Origin: Cellulomonas chengniuliangii
GTDB taxonomy: Bacteria; Actinomycetota; Actinomycetes; Actinomycetales; Cellulomonadaceae
Direction of reading: 5' to 3'
DNA: 64,000 nucleotides
Assembly: GCF_024508335.1 (NCBI RefSeq)
Contig: NZ_CP101988.1
Location: 3,100,001-3,164,000, forward strand
Shown: positions 48,016 through 56,568 of the stretch, in pieces
How the letters are laid out: each line of letters begins with the position of its first letter
Numbering within the stretch: position 1 is the stretch's first letter
Program-made: the position numbers and the translations under genes
The notes under the pieces: generated by a model
The model's database searches: none
Told to the model about the DNA's origin: nothing
What the model saw: only the letters and a program-made list of their open reading frames with translations

Positions 48016-49011
48016 TCAGGAGACGGAGATGCGAGGGTCGGCGGCGGACTGCAGGACGTCGGCCACCGCGTTGACGACGACGTACAGGCCGCCCAGCACG
48101 AAGGTGACGCCGGCGATCGCCGGGAAGTCGGAGACCGGCAGGCTCGCCAGAAGGTACGAGCCCAGGCCGCCCCAGGTGAAGACCCCCTCGATGAGCAGCA
48201 CGCCCCCGAACATGAAGCCGAGCTGCAGCGCGCCCATCGACAGCGTCGCGTTGAGCGAGTTGCGCAGCACGTGCTTGCGCAGCACCTGCAGCTCGCCGAG
48301 GCCCTTGGCGGTGGCGGTCCGCACATGGTCCGAGCGCAGCGTGTCGGTGAGGCTCGACCTGAGCACCCGCCCGATCGCCAGCGCCGGCCCGACGGCGAGC
48401 GCGAGCGCCGGCAGGGCGACGTGCGCCAATGCGTCGCCCGCGGCGGGCAGGTCCCCGGCCAGCAGGCTGTCGAGGATGCTCAGGCCGGTGGGCCCGCCCT
48501 CGACGCCCCCGCGCCCCGACGCGGGCAGCCAGCCCAGCATCTTGTAGAAGACGATCAGCCCGACGATGCCGAGCATGAACGTCGGCGCCGTGGAGCCGAG
48601 GAACAGCAGGCCGCGGAAGGGGCCCGACAGCGGCCAGCGCAGCATGCTGGAGACGGCGAACGCGAGGCCGAGCAGCAGGGCCACCGCGAACGCGACCAGG
48701 ACGAGCTCCATGGTGGCGGGCAGGTACGCCGAGATGTCCTGCATCACGGGACGCCGAGTGCGGAACGACGTCCCCAGGTCCCCGGTGGCGATGCCGGTGA
48801 CGAAGGAGAGGTACCGGGCCAGGGCCGGCTCGTCGAGCCCCAGGCGGGCGCGCGCCGCCGCGACGGCCTCCGGGGAGGCGTTGGCGCCGATGGTCGCCGC
48901 GACGGGGTCGGCTCCGGATACCTCCTGCAGCAGGAACAGCACGAAGGACAGGACTAGGAGCAGGCCGAGCAGCGAGGCCAGGCGGATGCCGATGAAGCGC
49001 AGGTGGGGCAT
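48016..49011 (-). CDS. ABC permease, DppB type (system A)
   Basis: 331 residues, six helices. Signatures: RFIGIRLASLLGLLLVLSFV at the N-terminus, LGLDEPALARYLSFVTGIAT, TGDLGTSFRTRRPVMQDISA and the coupling loop RSDHVRTATAKGLGELQVLRKH. GGAGGTGA lies before the ATG and includes the stop of the upstream permease (5-base gap). It pairs with the DppC-type protein encoded upstream as transporter A of the cluster. Confidence 0.9.
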   Translation of the reverse strand: MPHLRFIGIRLASLLGLLLVLSFVLFLLQEVSGADPVAATIGANASPEAVAAARARLGLDEPALARYLSFVTGIATGDLGTSFRTRRPVMQDISAYLPATMELVLVAFAVALLLGLAFAVSSMLRWPLSGPFRGLLFLGSTAPTFMLGIVGLIVFYKMLGWLPASGRGGVEGGPTGLSILDSLLAGDLPAAGDALAHVALPALALAVGPALAIGRVLRSSLTDTLRSDHVRTATAKGLGELQVLRKHVLRNSLNATLSMGALQLGFMFGGVLLIEGVFTWGGLGSYLLASLPVSDFPAIAGVTFVLGGLYVVVNAVADVLQSAADPRISVS

Positions 49012-49016
49012 GGCGG

Positions 49017-49961
49017 TCACCTCCGGTGGGCGAGCCGGTTGCGCACTGCGTCGCCGGCGAGGTTGGACAGGAGGCTGAGCAGCATCACCGCGAGCCCGGG
49101 GACCAGCGGGATCCACCACGCGTCGAGGATCTCGACGAGCCCGCGCGAGGTGTCTGCCCCGAGCTCGGGCGCCGGGGCGGGCTGCCCCAGGCCGAGGAAG
49201 GACAGCGACGCGAGCACCATGACGACGTTGCCGATGTCGAGGCTCGCGGTGATGACGGCCGTGGGCACCACGCCCGGCAGCACGTGCCGCCACATGACCC
49301 GCATCCGGCCGACGCCCGCCATCCGGGCGGCCTCGACGTGGGGCCGGGCCATGATGCCGCGCACCTCGCCGCGGATGATCCGCGCGTAGTACGGCCACCA
49401 CACCACGATCACGGCGAGGAACGTGTTGAACAGGCCCGGGCCGAGCGCGGCCGCCACGGCCACCGCCACGAGCATCGACGGCAGGGCGAGGAACACCTCC
49501 GTGGTGCGCATCAGCAGCGCGTCCACCCACCCGCCGAACATGCCCGCGACGAACCCGACGACGGCGCCCACCACCAGCCCCACCGCGGTGACCACCAGGG
49601 CCAGCAGCCAGGAGGTGCGCAGCCCCACGAGCACCCGCGAGAGCGTGTCGCGGCCGATCTGGTCGGTGCCCAGGATGTGCTCGACGTCGGTGAAGGGCGT
49701 GAGCTTGGGCGCGGCGACCGGCTGCACCGGGTCGTGCGGGGCGAGGAGCGGGGCGAGCACCGCGATGACGGTCACCAGGACGAGCAGGCCGATGAGGATC
49801 CAGTCGCCGATGCGGCGGCCCCTCGTGTCGACGCCCGAGCCGCGGGGACGGCGGGCGAGCCGCCAACGCGGCGCCGGGCCGGGCGACGGCGCGGCGGCGG
49901 CAGGGCCCCCGCCTCCCGCCGGAGCGGGCAGCGGTCCCGCCGGGACCATGACGTCGGTCAT
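49017..49961 (-). CDS. ABC permease, DppC type (system A)
   Basis: 314 residues. After a Pro/Ala-rich 45-residue start come LLVLVTVIAVLAPLLAPHDP, EHILGTDQIGRDTLSRVLVG (the DppC signature), the coupling loop RPHVEAARMAGVGRMRVMWR and ASLSFLGLGQPAPAPELGAD. The ATG overlaps the ATPase stop (TGATG). Together with the downstream DppB-type protein it forms the membrane pore of system A, for a peptide-like or guanidino cargo that cannot be read directly. Confidence 0.9.
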   Translation of the reverse strand: MTDVMVPAGPLPAPAGGGGPAAAAPSPGPAPRWRLARRPRGSGVDTRGRRIGDWILIGLLVLVTVIAVLAPLLAPHDPVQPVAAPKLTPFTDVEHILGTDQIGRDTLSRVLVGLRTSWLLALVVTAVGLVVGAVVGFVAGMFGGWVDALLMRTTEVFLALPSMLVAVAVAAALGPGLFNTFLAVIVVWWPYYARIIRGEVRGIMARPHVEAARMAGVGRMRVMWRHVLPGVVPTAVITASLDIGNVVMVLASLSFLGLGQPAPAPELGADTSRGLVEILDAWWIPLVPGLAVMLLSLLSNLAGDAVRNRLAHRR

Positions 49962-51988
49962 CAGAACTCCCCCCTGCGCACGCACGCCACCTCGTGGCGC
50001 AACGTGACGTCGTTCGTGGGACGGTCCCCCACCGCGGCCAGCTGGACGCCGACGACGGTGCTCGCGCACTCCGGCAGGGCCACCGGGCAGCGGGGATGGA
50101 AGGCGCACCCGGTGGGCGGGTCGAGCGCGCTCGCCGGCTCGCCGGCCAACGGCAGGACGGTGCGGCCCGGCTGCGGCACCGCCGCGACGAGGTTGCGGGT
50201 GTACGGGTGCCGCGGGGTGGCGATCACGTCCTCCGCCCGGCCGACCTCGACGATCCGGCCCAGGTACATCACCGCGATGCGGTCCCCGATGATCCGGGCG
50301 ACCGCCAGGTCGTGCGTCACGAACATGACGGCGATGCCGAGGTCGCGCCGCAGCTCGTTGATCAGGTTGAGCACGTTCGCCGCGACCGACACGTCGAGCG
50401 CGCTCGTCGGCTCGTCGCACAGCAGCACCTGGGGCGGCACGATCGTCGCGCGGGCCAGGGCCACGCGCTGGCGCTGGCCGCCGGACAGCTCCCCGGGCAG
50501 GGCGTCCAGCACCGAGCCGGGCAGGCCCACCCGGTCGAGGATGGCGAGCGCCTTCTCCTCCTTCTCCGCTGTGGGGGTTCGCCGCGGCAGGCGCTCGTGC
50601 AGCACCTCGCGGATGGTCAGCCAGGGGGTCAGGGACGAGCCCGCGTCCTGGAACACCATCTGCACGTCGGTGCCGCGCGGCCCGCGCAAGGCGCCGGTGT
50701 GGCGCTTCTCGAGCTGGCCGGCCACCCGCAGCAGGGTCGACTTCCCCGAGCCGGACTCCCCCACGATCGCCACCGACTCACCGGGCTGCAGGTCGAGGGT
50801 GACGCCCCGCAGCGCCGACAGCGTGGCCCGCCGCCCGCGCTCGTCGCGCACCTGGAACGAGCACTCGAGGTCGGCGGCCTGCACCAGCGGCGCGCCGCGC
50901 TGGGGGGTGGGCGCCGGCGGCAGCGGGGGCAGCAGCTCCTGGGCCGACTCGAGGGCGCCGAGCTCCTCCGCACGCCGACACGCGGCCAGGTGGGAGTGCT
51001 CCACGTCGTCGGGGGCCCCCGCCGCGCGTAACGCGGGCTCCTGCTCGTGGCAGGCCTCCTCGACGAACCGGCAGCGGGAGGCGAACGGGCAGCCGGTCGG
51101 AGCGGCGCCGGCGGACTCCGTGGGCAGCGCCCACAGCGGTCGGGTGCGGTCGGAGTCCAGCGACAGCCGCGAGCCCAGCAGCCCGCGGGTGTACGGGTGA
51201 CGGGGCGACTCGAGCACCTGCCGCGTGGTCCCGGTCTCGACGATCCGGCCGCGGTACATCACCGCGATCCGGTCGGCGATCTGCGCGGCCACGCCCAGGT
51301 CGTGGGTGATGAGGACGATCGAGCAGCCCAGCTCGTCCCGCATGCCGGCCAGGAGGGTGAGCACCTGCGCCTGCACCGTGACGTCCAGGGCCGTGGTGGG
51401 CTCGTCCGCGACCACCAGCTCGGGGTCGCCCGCGACGGCCATGGCGATCATGACGCGCTGGCGCAGGCCGCCGGACAGCTCGTGCGGGTACGAGCGGTAG
51501 CGCCGCTCGGGCTGCGGGATGCCGACGGCCCGCATCAGCCGGATCGCCTCCTCGGCCGATCCGGCCTTCTCCGCGACCTGCGTGCCGACGTGCATGGTCG
51601 GGTTGAGGGACGTCATCGGGTCCTGGAACACCACGCCGAGCCGGCTCCGACGCGCCTGGCGCAGCTGCTGCGGAGACGCGGTGCGCAGGTCCAGGCCGGC
51701 GACCTCGAGCGAGCCGTCGATGCGGGGCCGCGAAGACTCCGGGAGCAGGCCCAGCATCGACATGCTCATCACGCTCTTGCCGGACCCGGACTCGCCGACG
51801 ATGCCGACGATCTCGCCCCGCCCGATCTCCAGGTCGACGCCGTGCAGGATCTGGGAGCGGACGCCGTTGCGCTCGAGGCTCACGTCCAGCCCGCGCAGCC
51901 GGGCCACCACGCCCCGCGGGCTGGCGACGGGCGCCTCGACGGCCTGCGCCTCGGTGAGCGGTGCGGCGAGCGATGCGGCTACATCCAT
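49961..51988 (-). CDS. Fused double ABC ATPase, DppD-DppF type (system A)
   Basis: 675 residues, two ATPase domains in one chain. Domain 1: IVGESGSGKSVMSMSMLGLL (about 64), HELSGGLRQRVMIAMAVAGD, LVVADEPTTALDVTVQAQ, then the oligopeptide C-terminal motif RHPYTRGLLGSRLSL and a Cys cluster (TGCPFASRCRFVEEACHEQE). Domain 2: IVGESGSGKSTLLRVAGQLE (about 410), GELSGGQRQRVALARATIVP, LLCDEPTSALDVSVAANVLN, RHPYTRNLVAAV and GCAFHPRCPVALPEC. Both Cys clusters are the iron-sulfur-type sites of peptide transporter ATPases. AAGGAG lies 9 bases before the ATG. Confidence 0.92.
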   Translation of the reverse strand: MDVAASLAAPLTEAQAVEAPVASPRGVVARLRGLDVSLERNGVRSQILHGVDLEIGRGEIVGIVGESGSGKSVMSMSMLGLLPESSRPRIDGSLEVAGLDLRTASPQQLRQARRSRLGVVFQDPMTSLNPTMHVGTQVAEKAGSAEEAIRLMRAVGIPQPERRYRSYPHELSGGLRQRVMIAMAVAGDPELVVADEPTTALDVTVQAQVLTLLAGMRDELGCSIVLITHDLGVAAQIADRIAVMYRGRIVETGTTRQVLESPRHPYTRGLLGSRLSLDSDRTRPLWALPTESAGAAPTGCPFASRCRFVEEACHEQEPALRAAGAPDDVEHSHLAACRRAEELGALESAQELLPPLPPAPTPQRGAPLVQAADLECSFQVRDERGRRATLSALRGVTLDLQPGESVAIVGESGSGKSTLLRVAGQLEKRHTGALRGPRGTDVQMVFQDAGSSLTPWLTIREVLHERLPRRTPTAEKEEKALAILDRVGLPGSVLDALPGELSGGQRQRVALARATIVPPQVLLCDEPTSALDVSVAANVLNLINELRRDLGIAVMFVTHDLAVARIIGDRIAVMYLGRIVEVGRAEDVIATPRHPYTRNLVAAVPQPGRTVLPLAGEPASALDPPTGCAFHPRCPVALPECASTVVGVQLAAVGDRPTNDVTLRHEVACVRRGEF

Positions 51989-52094
51989 GGTGACCGGCTC
52001 CTTCGTTGCTGGTGCGGGCGGGGGCGGCGACCTTCGGAGAGCGTCGCCCAGCGGTGTCTCCGGAGCGTCTCGATGAGATGTCCGGCCGATGTCG

Positions 52095-53450
52095 TCACGT
52101 GCGGGCCAGCGACGCGACCTGGGCGGATTTCGCCCTGGCGGCGGCGTCCGCGGCCAGGACCTCCGCGATCCGCCGTTGACGGGACTTCGACGTCACCGCC
52201 ATCAGCACGGCGACCACGAGCGACAGCCCTGACGCCCCCAGCCACAGCGCCTTCGCGCCGTGGTGGTCGAGCACCAGGCCGCCGAGCACGGGGCCCACGG
52301 CCATCGCCAGGGAGTGCGTCACGCCGTACACGCCCTGGTAGCGGCCACGCCGCTCCGGGTGGGCCAGGTCGGCGGTGATCGAGGTCGCCTGGGGGTGCGA
52401 GCCCATCTCCCCGAGGGTCCAGATCGCGACTGCCACGAAGTACATCGCCAGGGACGCGGCCGCCGCCTGCAGGCCCACCCCCACCGCGGTGAGCGTGATG
52501 GCGACCGCGATGACGATGTCCCGCGACCACCGGTTGAGCAGGCGGGCGGTGGGCAGCTGGAGCACGCACAGCAGCAGCCCGTTGAGCGTGAGCAGCAGCC
52601 CGAAGTGGCTCGACGGGTGCCCCTGCTGCGTCATGACCAGCGGCAGCGTGGTGGTGGACTGCACGTACACCACGGAGTACACGAACATCACGGCCGCGAA
52701 GGTCATGAACACCCTGTCCCCCAGCACGGCCACCAGGCCGCCGCCACGGCCGCCCGCGCCGCGCTCGGCGCCCCGTGCGGTCGGCGGGGCCGGGGTGACC
52801 GCGAGGTCGGCGGGGTCCGCGGCGCCGGCCGGGCGCTCCGGGCCCACGGCGTCGGGCACGGCGAGCCGGGTCTCCGGCACCTTCACGGCGAGCACCGCGG
52901 TGGAGACCAGCACCAGCGCGGCCTGGCACCAGAACAGCAGCGAGAACGAGTACATGGCCATGAACCCGGCCGCGAGCGGGCCGATCGCGTAGCCGAGGTT
53001 CACGGCCCAGTAGTTGTAGTTGAACGCCGCCCGGCGGTGCCGCGGCTCGACCAGGTCGCCCACCATCGTGTGGATGACCGGCCCGGCGGCCCCGTTGAAC
53101 AGGCCGTACACCGTCAGCAGCGCCGCGATCAGCAGCGCGCCGTCCACGAGCGGGATCGCCACGAGCACCAGGACCGACAGCAGCTCGCTGCCCAGCAGCA
53201 CCTTGCGGCGCCCGATCCGGTCGGCCAGCACCCCGCCCGCCAGGGAGGACACCACCACGCCGACGCCGTACGCGGCGACGACCAACCCCGCCCCGGCCGC
53301 CGACATGCCGATCGACGAGGTGAGGAAGATGGTCATGTAAGGGACGACGAAGCGGCCGATCCACACCACGAGCTGGGCGGTCCACAGCCACCAGAACGTG
53401 GCGGGGAGGTCGCGCAGCCGGGTGTGCGCAGCGGTCTCGACCGGGGTCAT
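52095..53450 (-). CDS. MFS efflux-type carrier in the urease/ureohydrolase cluster
   Basis: 451 residues, 12 helices with a polar central loop rich in Pro and Ala (about 205-240). The loop GGVLADRIGRRKVLLGSELL is the DHA1-type motif; RRAAFNYNYWAVNLGYAIGP and GSHPQATSITADLAHPERRG recall YceL/MDR-like members. It may export or import a small solute; the direction cannot be read. It lies between the ureohydrolase-binding protein block and ABC system A and has AAGGA 7 bases before its ATG. A strong terminator precedes it, so it probably has its own promoter. Confidence 0.82.
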   Translation of the reverse strand: MTPVETAAHTRLRDLPATFWWLWTAQLVVWIGRFVVPYMTIFLTSSIGMSAAGAGLVVAAYGVGVVVSSLAGGVLADRIGRRKVLLGSELLSVLVLVAIPLVDGALLIAALLTVYGLFNGAAGPVIHTMVGDLVEPRHRRAAFNYNYWAVNLGYAIGPLAAGFMAMYSFSLLFWCQAALVLVSTAVLAVKVPETRLAVPDAVGPERPAGAADPADLAVTPAPPTARGAERGAGGRGGGLVAVLGDRVFMTFAAVMFVYSVVYVQSTTTLPLVMTQQGHPSSHFGLLLTLNGLLLCVLQLPTARLLNRWSRDIVIAVAITLTAVGVGLQAAAASLAMYFVAVAIWTLGEMGSHPQATSITADLAHPERRGRYQGVYGVTHSLAMAVGPVLGGLVLDHHGAKALWLGASGLSLVVAVLMAVTSKSRQRRIAEVLAADAAARAKSAQVASLART

Positions 53451-53555
53451 CGGGGATTCCTTCGTCCTGAGGGGTCGCCGAGCCGCGCCCGGGCGCTCCG
53501 GGGCGGGTGGCGGGATGGTGGGGCGCGCGAGGCGGGGCCGGTCGCGGCGCCCGCC

Positions 53556-53586
53556 GCCTCACCGCACGGAGCCCGTGCGGTGAGGC
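53556..53586 (-). terminator. Hairpin terminator after the first binding-protein gene
   Basis: Perfect 14-base arms GCCTCACCGCACGG (53556-53569) and CCGTGCGGTGAGGC (53573-53586) with a 3-base loop, 7 bases beyond the stop of the binding-protein gene. It separates the ureohydrolase transcript from the MFS/ABC/urease genes or reduces read-through between them. Confidence 0.8.
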
Positions 53587-53593
53587 GGTCGGG

Positions 53594-55225
53594 TCACTTC
53601 GAGGCCGCGGCCTCGGCGACGGTGAGCGTCGCGAAGTCGAGCGTGGCCGGGGCCGCGATCGAGTGGGACTCCTCGACCCCTTCGAGCCAGGCCTGGGCGA
53701 CCATGAAGTCGGTGGTCCAGGCGAAGGTCGGGGCGCACCCGGAGTCGTACGCCGACTTGCCGGCCGTCACGTACGCCTCGTCCGAGCCGGTGGTCACGGC
53801 CTCGCGGAGCAGCGCCGTGGTGGTCTCGTCCGAGCACTGCAGGTGGTTGAGCCCGCCGTCCGGGTCCCAGAACACGTGCCCGTGCATGAACGCGTTGTTG
53901 GAGTCCGGCCACGTCTCCGGGGAGACCATGACGTCCGGGGCGCCCTCCGGGTTGGACGGGAAGTCGCCGAAGACCTCAGACGCCTGGTGGCTCGTGACCG
54001 TGGCCTTCAGGCCGAGCGCCTGGAGCTGCGCCGCGATGATGTTCGCCATCTGCGCGGCATCGGCGCCGCCCGCGCTGTGCCCGATCTGGATCGCGGTGCC
54101 CGCCGGAAGCGAGGACACCCACTTCTCCAGGGCCGCGGGATCGTGCACGAGCTCACGGGAGTCGACGTCGCCGGGCAGCGCGCCCTTCGGGTAGTAGCCC
54201 TCGGCGGGAACCGACCCCACCCCGCTGACCTGGTCGATCAGGGCCTTCCAGTCGATGCCCTCGAACAGGGTGCGGCGCGCGTCGGCGTCGGCGAGCAGCT
54301 CCCGGTTCGGGTTCATGTACATGACCCCCACCTGGAAGGACGGCAGCGCGTACGCCTCGAGCCCGTCGGAGTCGAGGTACTTCTGGCGCGAGGCCGTCGG
54401 GACCGCGGAGAGCAGCGCGTGCAGGTCGCCCTTCTCGAGCTCGAGCTGCATCGCCGAGATCTCCGTGTACACCGGAAGCTTCACGGTGGTGAACACCGGC
54501 TCCAGGCCGGCCCAGTGGTCCTCGAAGTACGTGAGCTCGTACCCCTCGCCCACCACGGCCTTCGTCAGCACGTACGGGCCCGTGCCGGCCGAGGTCGTCG
54601 ACAGGTACGTCTGCGCGAAGTCGTCGCCCGCCTGCTCGGTGATCACCGTGGGGCTGATCATGCGCGGCCCGTACGGGGAGGCGAGGTAGTCGAGGAACGC
54701 CGAGTTCGGCTCGGCCAGGGTGATCCGCACCGTGTGGGAGTCGATCTCCTCGACGTCCGCGACGTCCTGCACCATGTACGCCGGCCCGGCGTCCACGGCC
54801 AGGCGCCGCTGGAACGACGCCTCGACGGCGGACGAGTCGAAGGCTGTGCCGTCGTGGAACGTCACGCCCTTCCGCAGCACGAACGTGTACTCGGTGAAGT
54901 CGCTGCTGACCTCCCACGACTCCGCGAGCGACGGGACGATCGTCGCCTCGTCATGGTTGCCCGCCTCGTAGCGGACCAGGCCCTCGTAGGCGTTGGTGGT
55001 GATCGCCAGGCCGTTGCCGGAGTAGTACACGTCCGGGTCCGGCGGCTGGCCGATGTCGTTGAGCACGCCGAGCCGCAGGACGCCGTCAGTGGGCGCGGCG
55101 TTGGAGCCGCCGCCACCGCCGGAGGACTCGCCGCCCGCGCAGCCCGAGAGCAGCAGCGTGCCGACGGTCAGGAGGGCGAGCGGCAGGCGCGCGGCCTGTC
55201 GCCGGCGCATCGTTCGTGGGGTCAT
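53594..55225 (-). CDS. Lipoprotein substrate-binding protein, SBP family 5 (probably system A)
   Basis: 543 residues. The signal peptide ends in LLTVGTLLLSGCAGGESSGG (acylated Cys about residue 29). Family 5 blocks: NAYEGLVRYEAGNHDEATIV, YTFVLRKGVTFHDGTAFDSS, TSAGTGPYVLTKAVVGEGYE and ADARRTLFEGIDWKALIDQV. It is cotranscribed with the two ureohydrolases (41-base gap after them), so its ligand is probably their substrate or a precursor. ABC system A downstream lacks its own binding protein and is the natural partner. GAGGGA lies 8 bases before the ATG. Confidence 0.9.
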   Translation of the reverse strand: MTPRTMRRRQAARLPLALLTVGTLLLSGCAGGESSGGGGGSNAAPTDGVLRLGVLNDIGQPPDPDVYYSGNGLAITTNAYEGLVRYEAGNHDEATIVPSLAESWEVSSDFTEYTFVLRKGVTFHDGTAFDSSAVEASFQRRLAVDAGPAYMVQDVADVEEIDSHTVRITLAEPNSAFLDYLASPYGPRMISPTVITEQAGDDFAQTYLSTTSAGTGPYVLTKAVVGEGYELTYFEDHWAGLEPVFTTVKLPVYTEISAMQLELEKGDLHALLSAVPTASRQKYLDSDGLEAYALPSFQVGVMYMNPNRELLADADARRTLFEGIDWKALIDQVSGVGSVPAEGYYPKGALPGDVDSRELVHDPAALEKWVSSLPAGTAIQIGHSAGGADAAQMANIIAAQLQALGLKATVTSHQASEVFGDFPSNPEGAPDVMVSPETWPDSNNAFMHGHVFWDPDGGLNHLQCSDETTTALLREAVTTGSDEAYVTAGKSAYDSGCAPTFAWTTDFMVAQAWLEGVEESHSIAAPATLDFATLTVAEAAASK

Positions 55226-55266
55226 GGGGTGGTCCCTCTCTCGGTGGGGGTGCGGGGAGGAGCGGG

Positions 55267-56472
55267 TCAGGCGCGGCGGAACACCTGGTTGCGGCGGTTG
55301 CCGTCCGCGTCCAGGCCGATCGCGTAGGGGTGCAGGAAGTCCGGCTCGGTGACGCCCTGGCGGTGCATCGCGATCCCGGTCATCGCCTCGCGGATGGCGC
55401 GGTTCGCGAGCAGCGCGGTGATCTCGCCGCGGTCGTCGTAGGGCGGGGACACCTCGACGACGTCCATCGCGACGATGCCCACCTCGGCGGCCAGCCGTCG
55501 CACGGCCCGCAGGATGTCGTTCGACGTGATGCCGCCCGGCTCCGGCGTGCCCGTGCCCGGGGCGTAGGCCGGGTCGCACACGTCGATGTCGAGGGAGATG
55601 TACAGGTGGTCGGCCTGGTCGAGCGCCTCGTCGACCGCCCGCTCGAGCACCTTGTCGAACCCGTCCCGGATGATCTCGGCCATGAAGTGCGTGCGCATCC
55701 TCTGGTCGTCCATCCAGTCGAGCGTCTCCTGCTCCGGCCAGTAGCCGCGCAGGCCCACCTGCACGAAGTTCTTGCCCGGCACGGCGCCCGAGTTGATGAG
55801 GTGGCGCATCGGGGTGCCGTGCGACGCCAGCGAGCCGGGCATGTCGTTCCCGGTGTCGGCGTGCGCGTCGAAGTGGACGATGCCGACCTTGCCGTAGCCG
55901 TAGTGGTCCGCCACGGCCGTCGCGGCCGGCCACGTGATGGCGTGGTCGCCGCCCAGGATGATCGGGATCGCCCCCGACGTGACCACCGTGCCGATGAACT
56001 TGCGGATGTCCTCGAAGGTCCGCGCGGTGTTGCCGACCGAGATCGGCGCGTCCCCGTAGTCGGCCATGACCAGCTCGTCGAACGCGTCGACGTGCGTGTC
56101 GAGCGAGAAGTGGGGGCGCCCGTATCCGCCCTTGTAGTCGCAGGACCGGATCGCGAGGGGGCCGTGGTTGGTGCCGCTGCGGCCGGTGGCGGTCGAGTCC
56201 CACGGCACGCCCAGCACCGCCACGTCGACCTTCGCGGCGACCAGGTCCTCGGGGGTCAGCGCGACGGGGAGCTTCGCGAACGTCTGGATGCCCGAGAACC
56301 CGCCCTCGGCCTTCCGGTTCGGGAACAGGAGGCCCGGGGCGCGGCCCTCGTTGAAGTCGTCGGTGGCGCCGTGGCCCTCGAGCCCTTCGCCGAGGCGGCG
56401 CGGCTGCTCCCAGAAGCCGTCCGGCCACTTGTCGTGGTGGTGGTCGTTGTCGTGGTCATGGTCGTGGGACAT
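55267..56472 (-). CDS. Ureohydrolase with His-rich N-terminus, guanidine-hydrolase-like (copy 1)
   Basis: 401 residues. Metal ligands of the arginase/agmatinase fold are all present: His177 (GGDHAITWP), Asp202, His204, Asp206 (HFDAHADTGND), Asp295, Asp297 (SLDIDVCDPAYAPGTGTPEP). The substrate loop reads GRSGTNHGP (98-105) where agmatinases usually have GARxGP, and an extension KWPDGFWEQPRRLGEG (15-30) precedes the domain. From memory these features recall the Ni-dependent guanidine hydrolase family. MSHDHDHDNDHHHD at the start should bind nickel. It would release urea plus ammonia or an amine. GAGGA lies 6 bases before the ATG. Agmatinase is the main alternative. Confidence 0.78.
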   Translation of the reverse strand: MSHDHDHDNDHHHDKWPDGFWEQPRRLGEGLEGHGATDDFNEGRAPGLLFPNRKAEGGFSGIQTFAKLPVALTPEDLVAAKVDVAVLGVPWDSTATGRSGTNHGPLAIRSCDYKGGYGRPHFSLDTHVDAFDELVMADYGDAPISVGNTARTFEDIRKFIGTVVTSGAIPIILGGDHAITWPAATAVADHYGYGKVGIVHFDAHADTGNDMPGSLASHGTPMRHLINSGAVPGKNFVQVGLRGYWPEQETLDWMDDQRMRTHFMAEIIRDGFDKVLERAVDEALDQADHLYISLDIDVCDPAYAPGTGTPEPGGITSNDILRAVRRLAAEVGIVAMDVVEVSPPYDDRGEITALLANRAIREAMTGIAMHRQGVTEPDFLHPYAIGLDADGNRRNQVFRRA

Positions 56473-56568
56473 GTGGGTCCTCGCGTTCGTGCGGGCCGGA
56501 GGTCCGGCGGGTGGGGCGGGCGGGTCGGCGGCGCTGGTCGGCTGGCGCCGCTGGTCTGGCGCTGCGGG

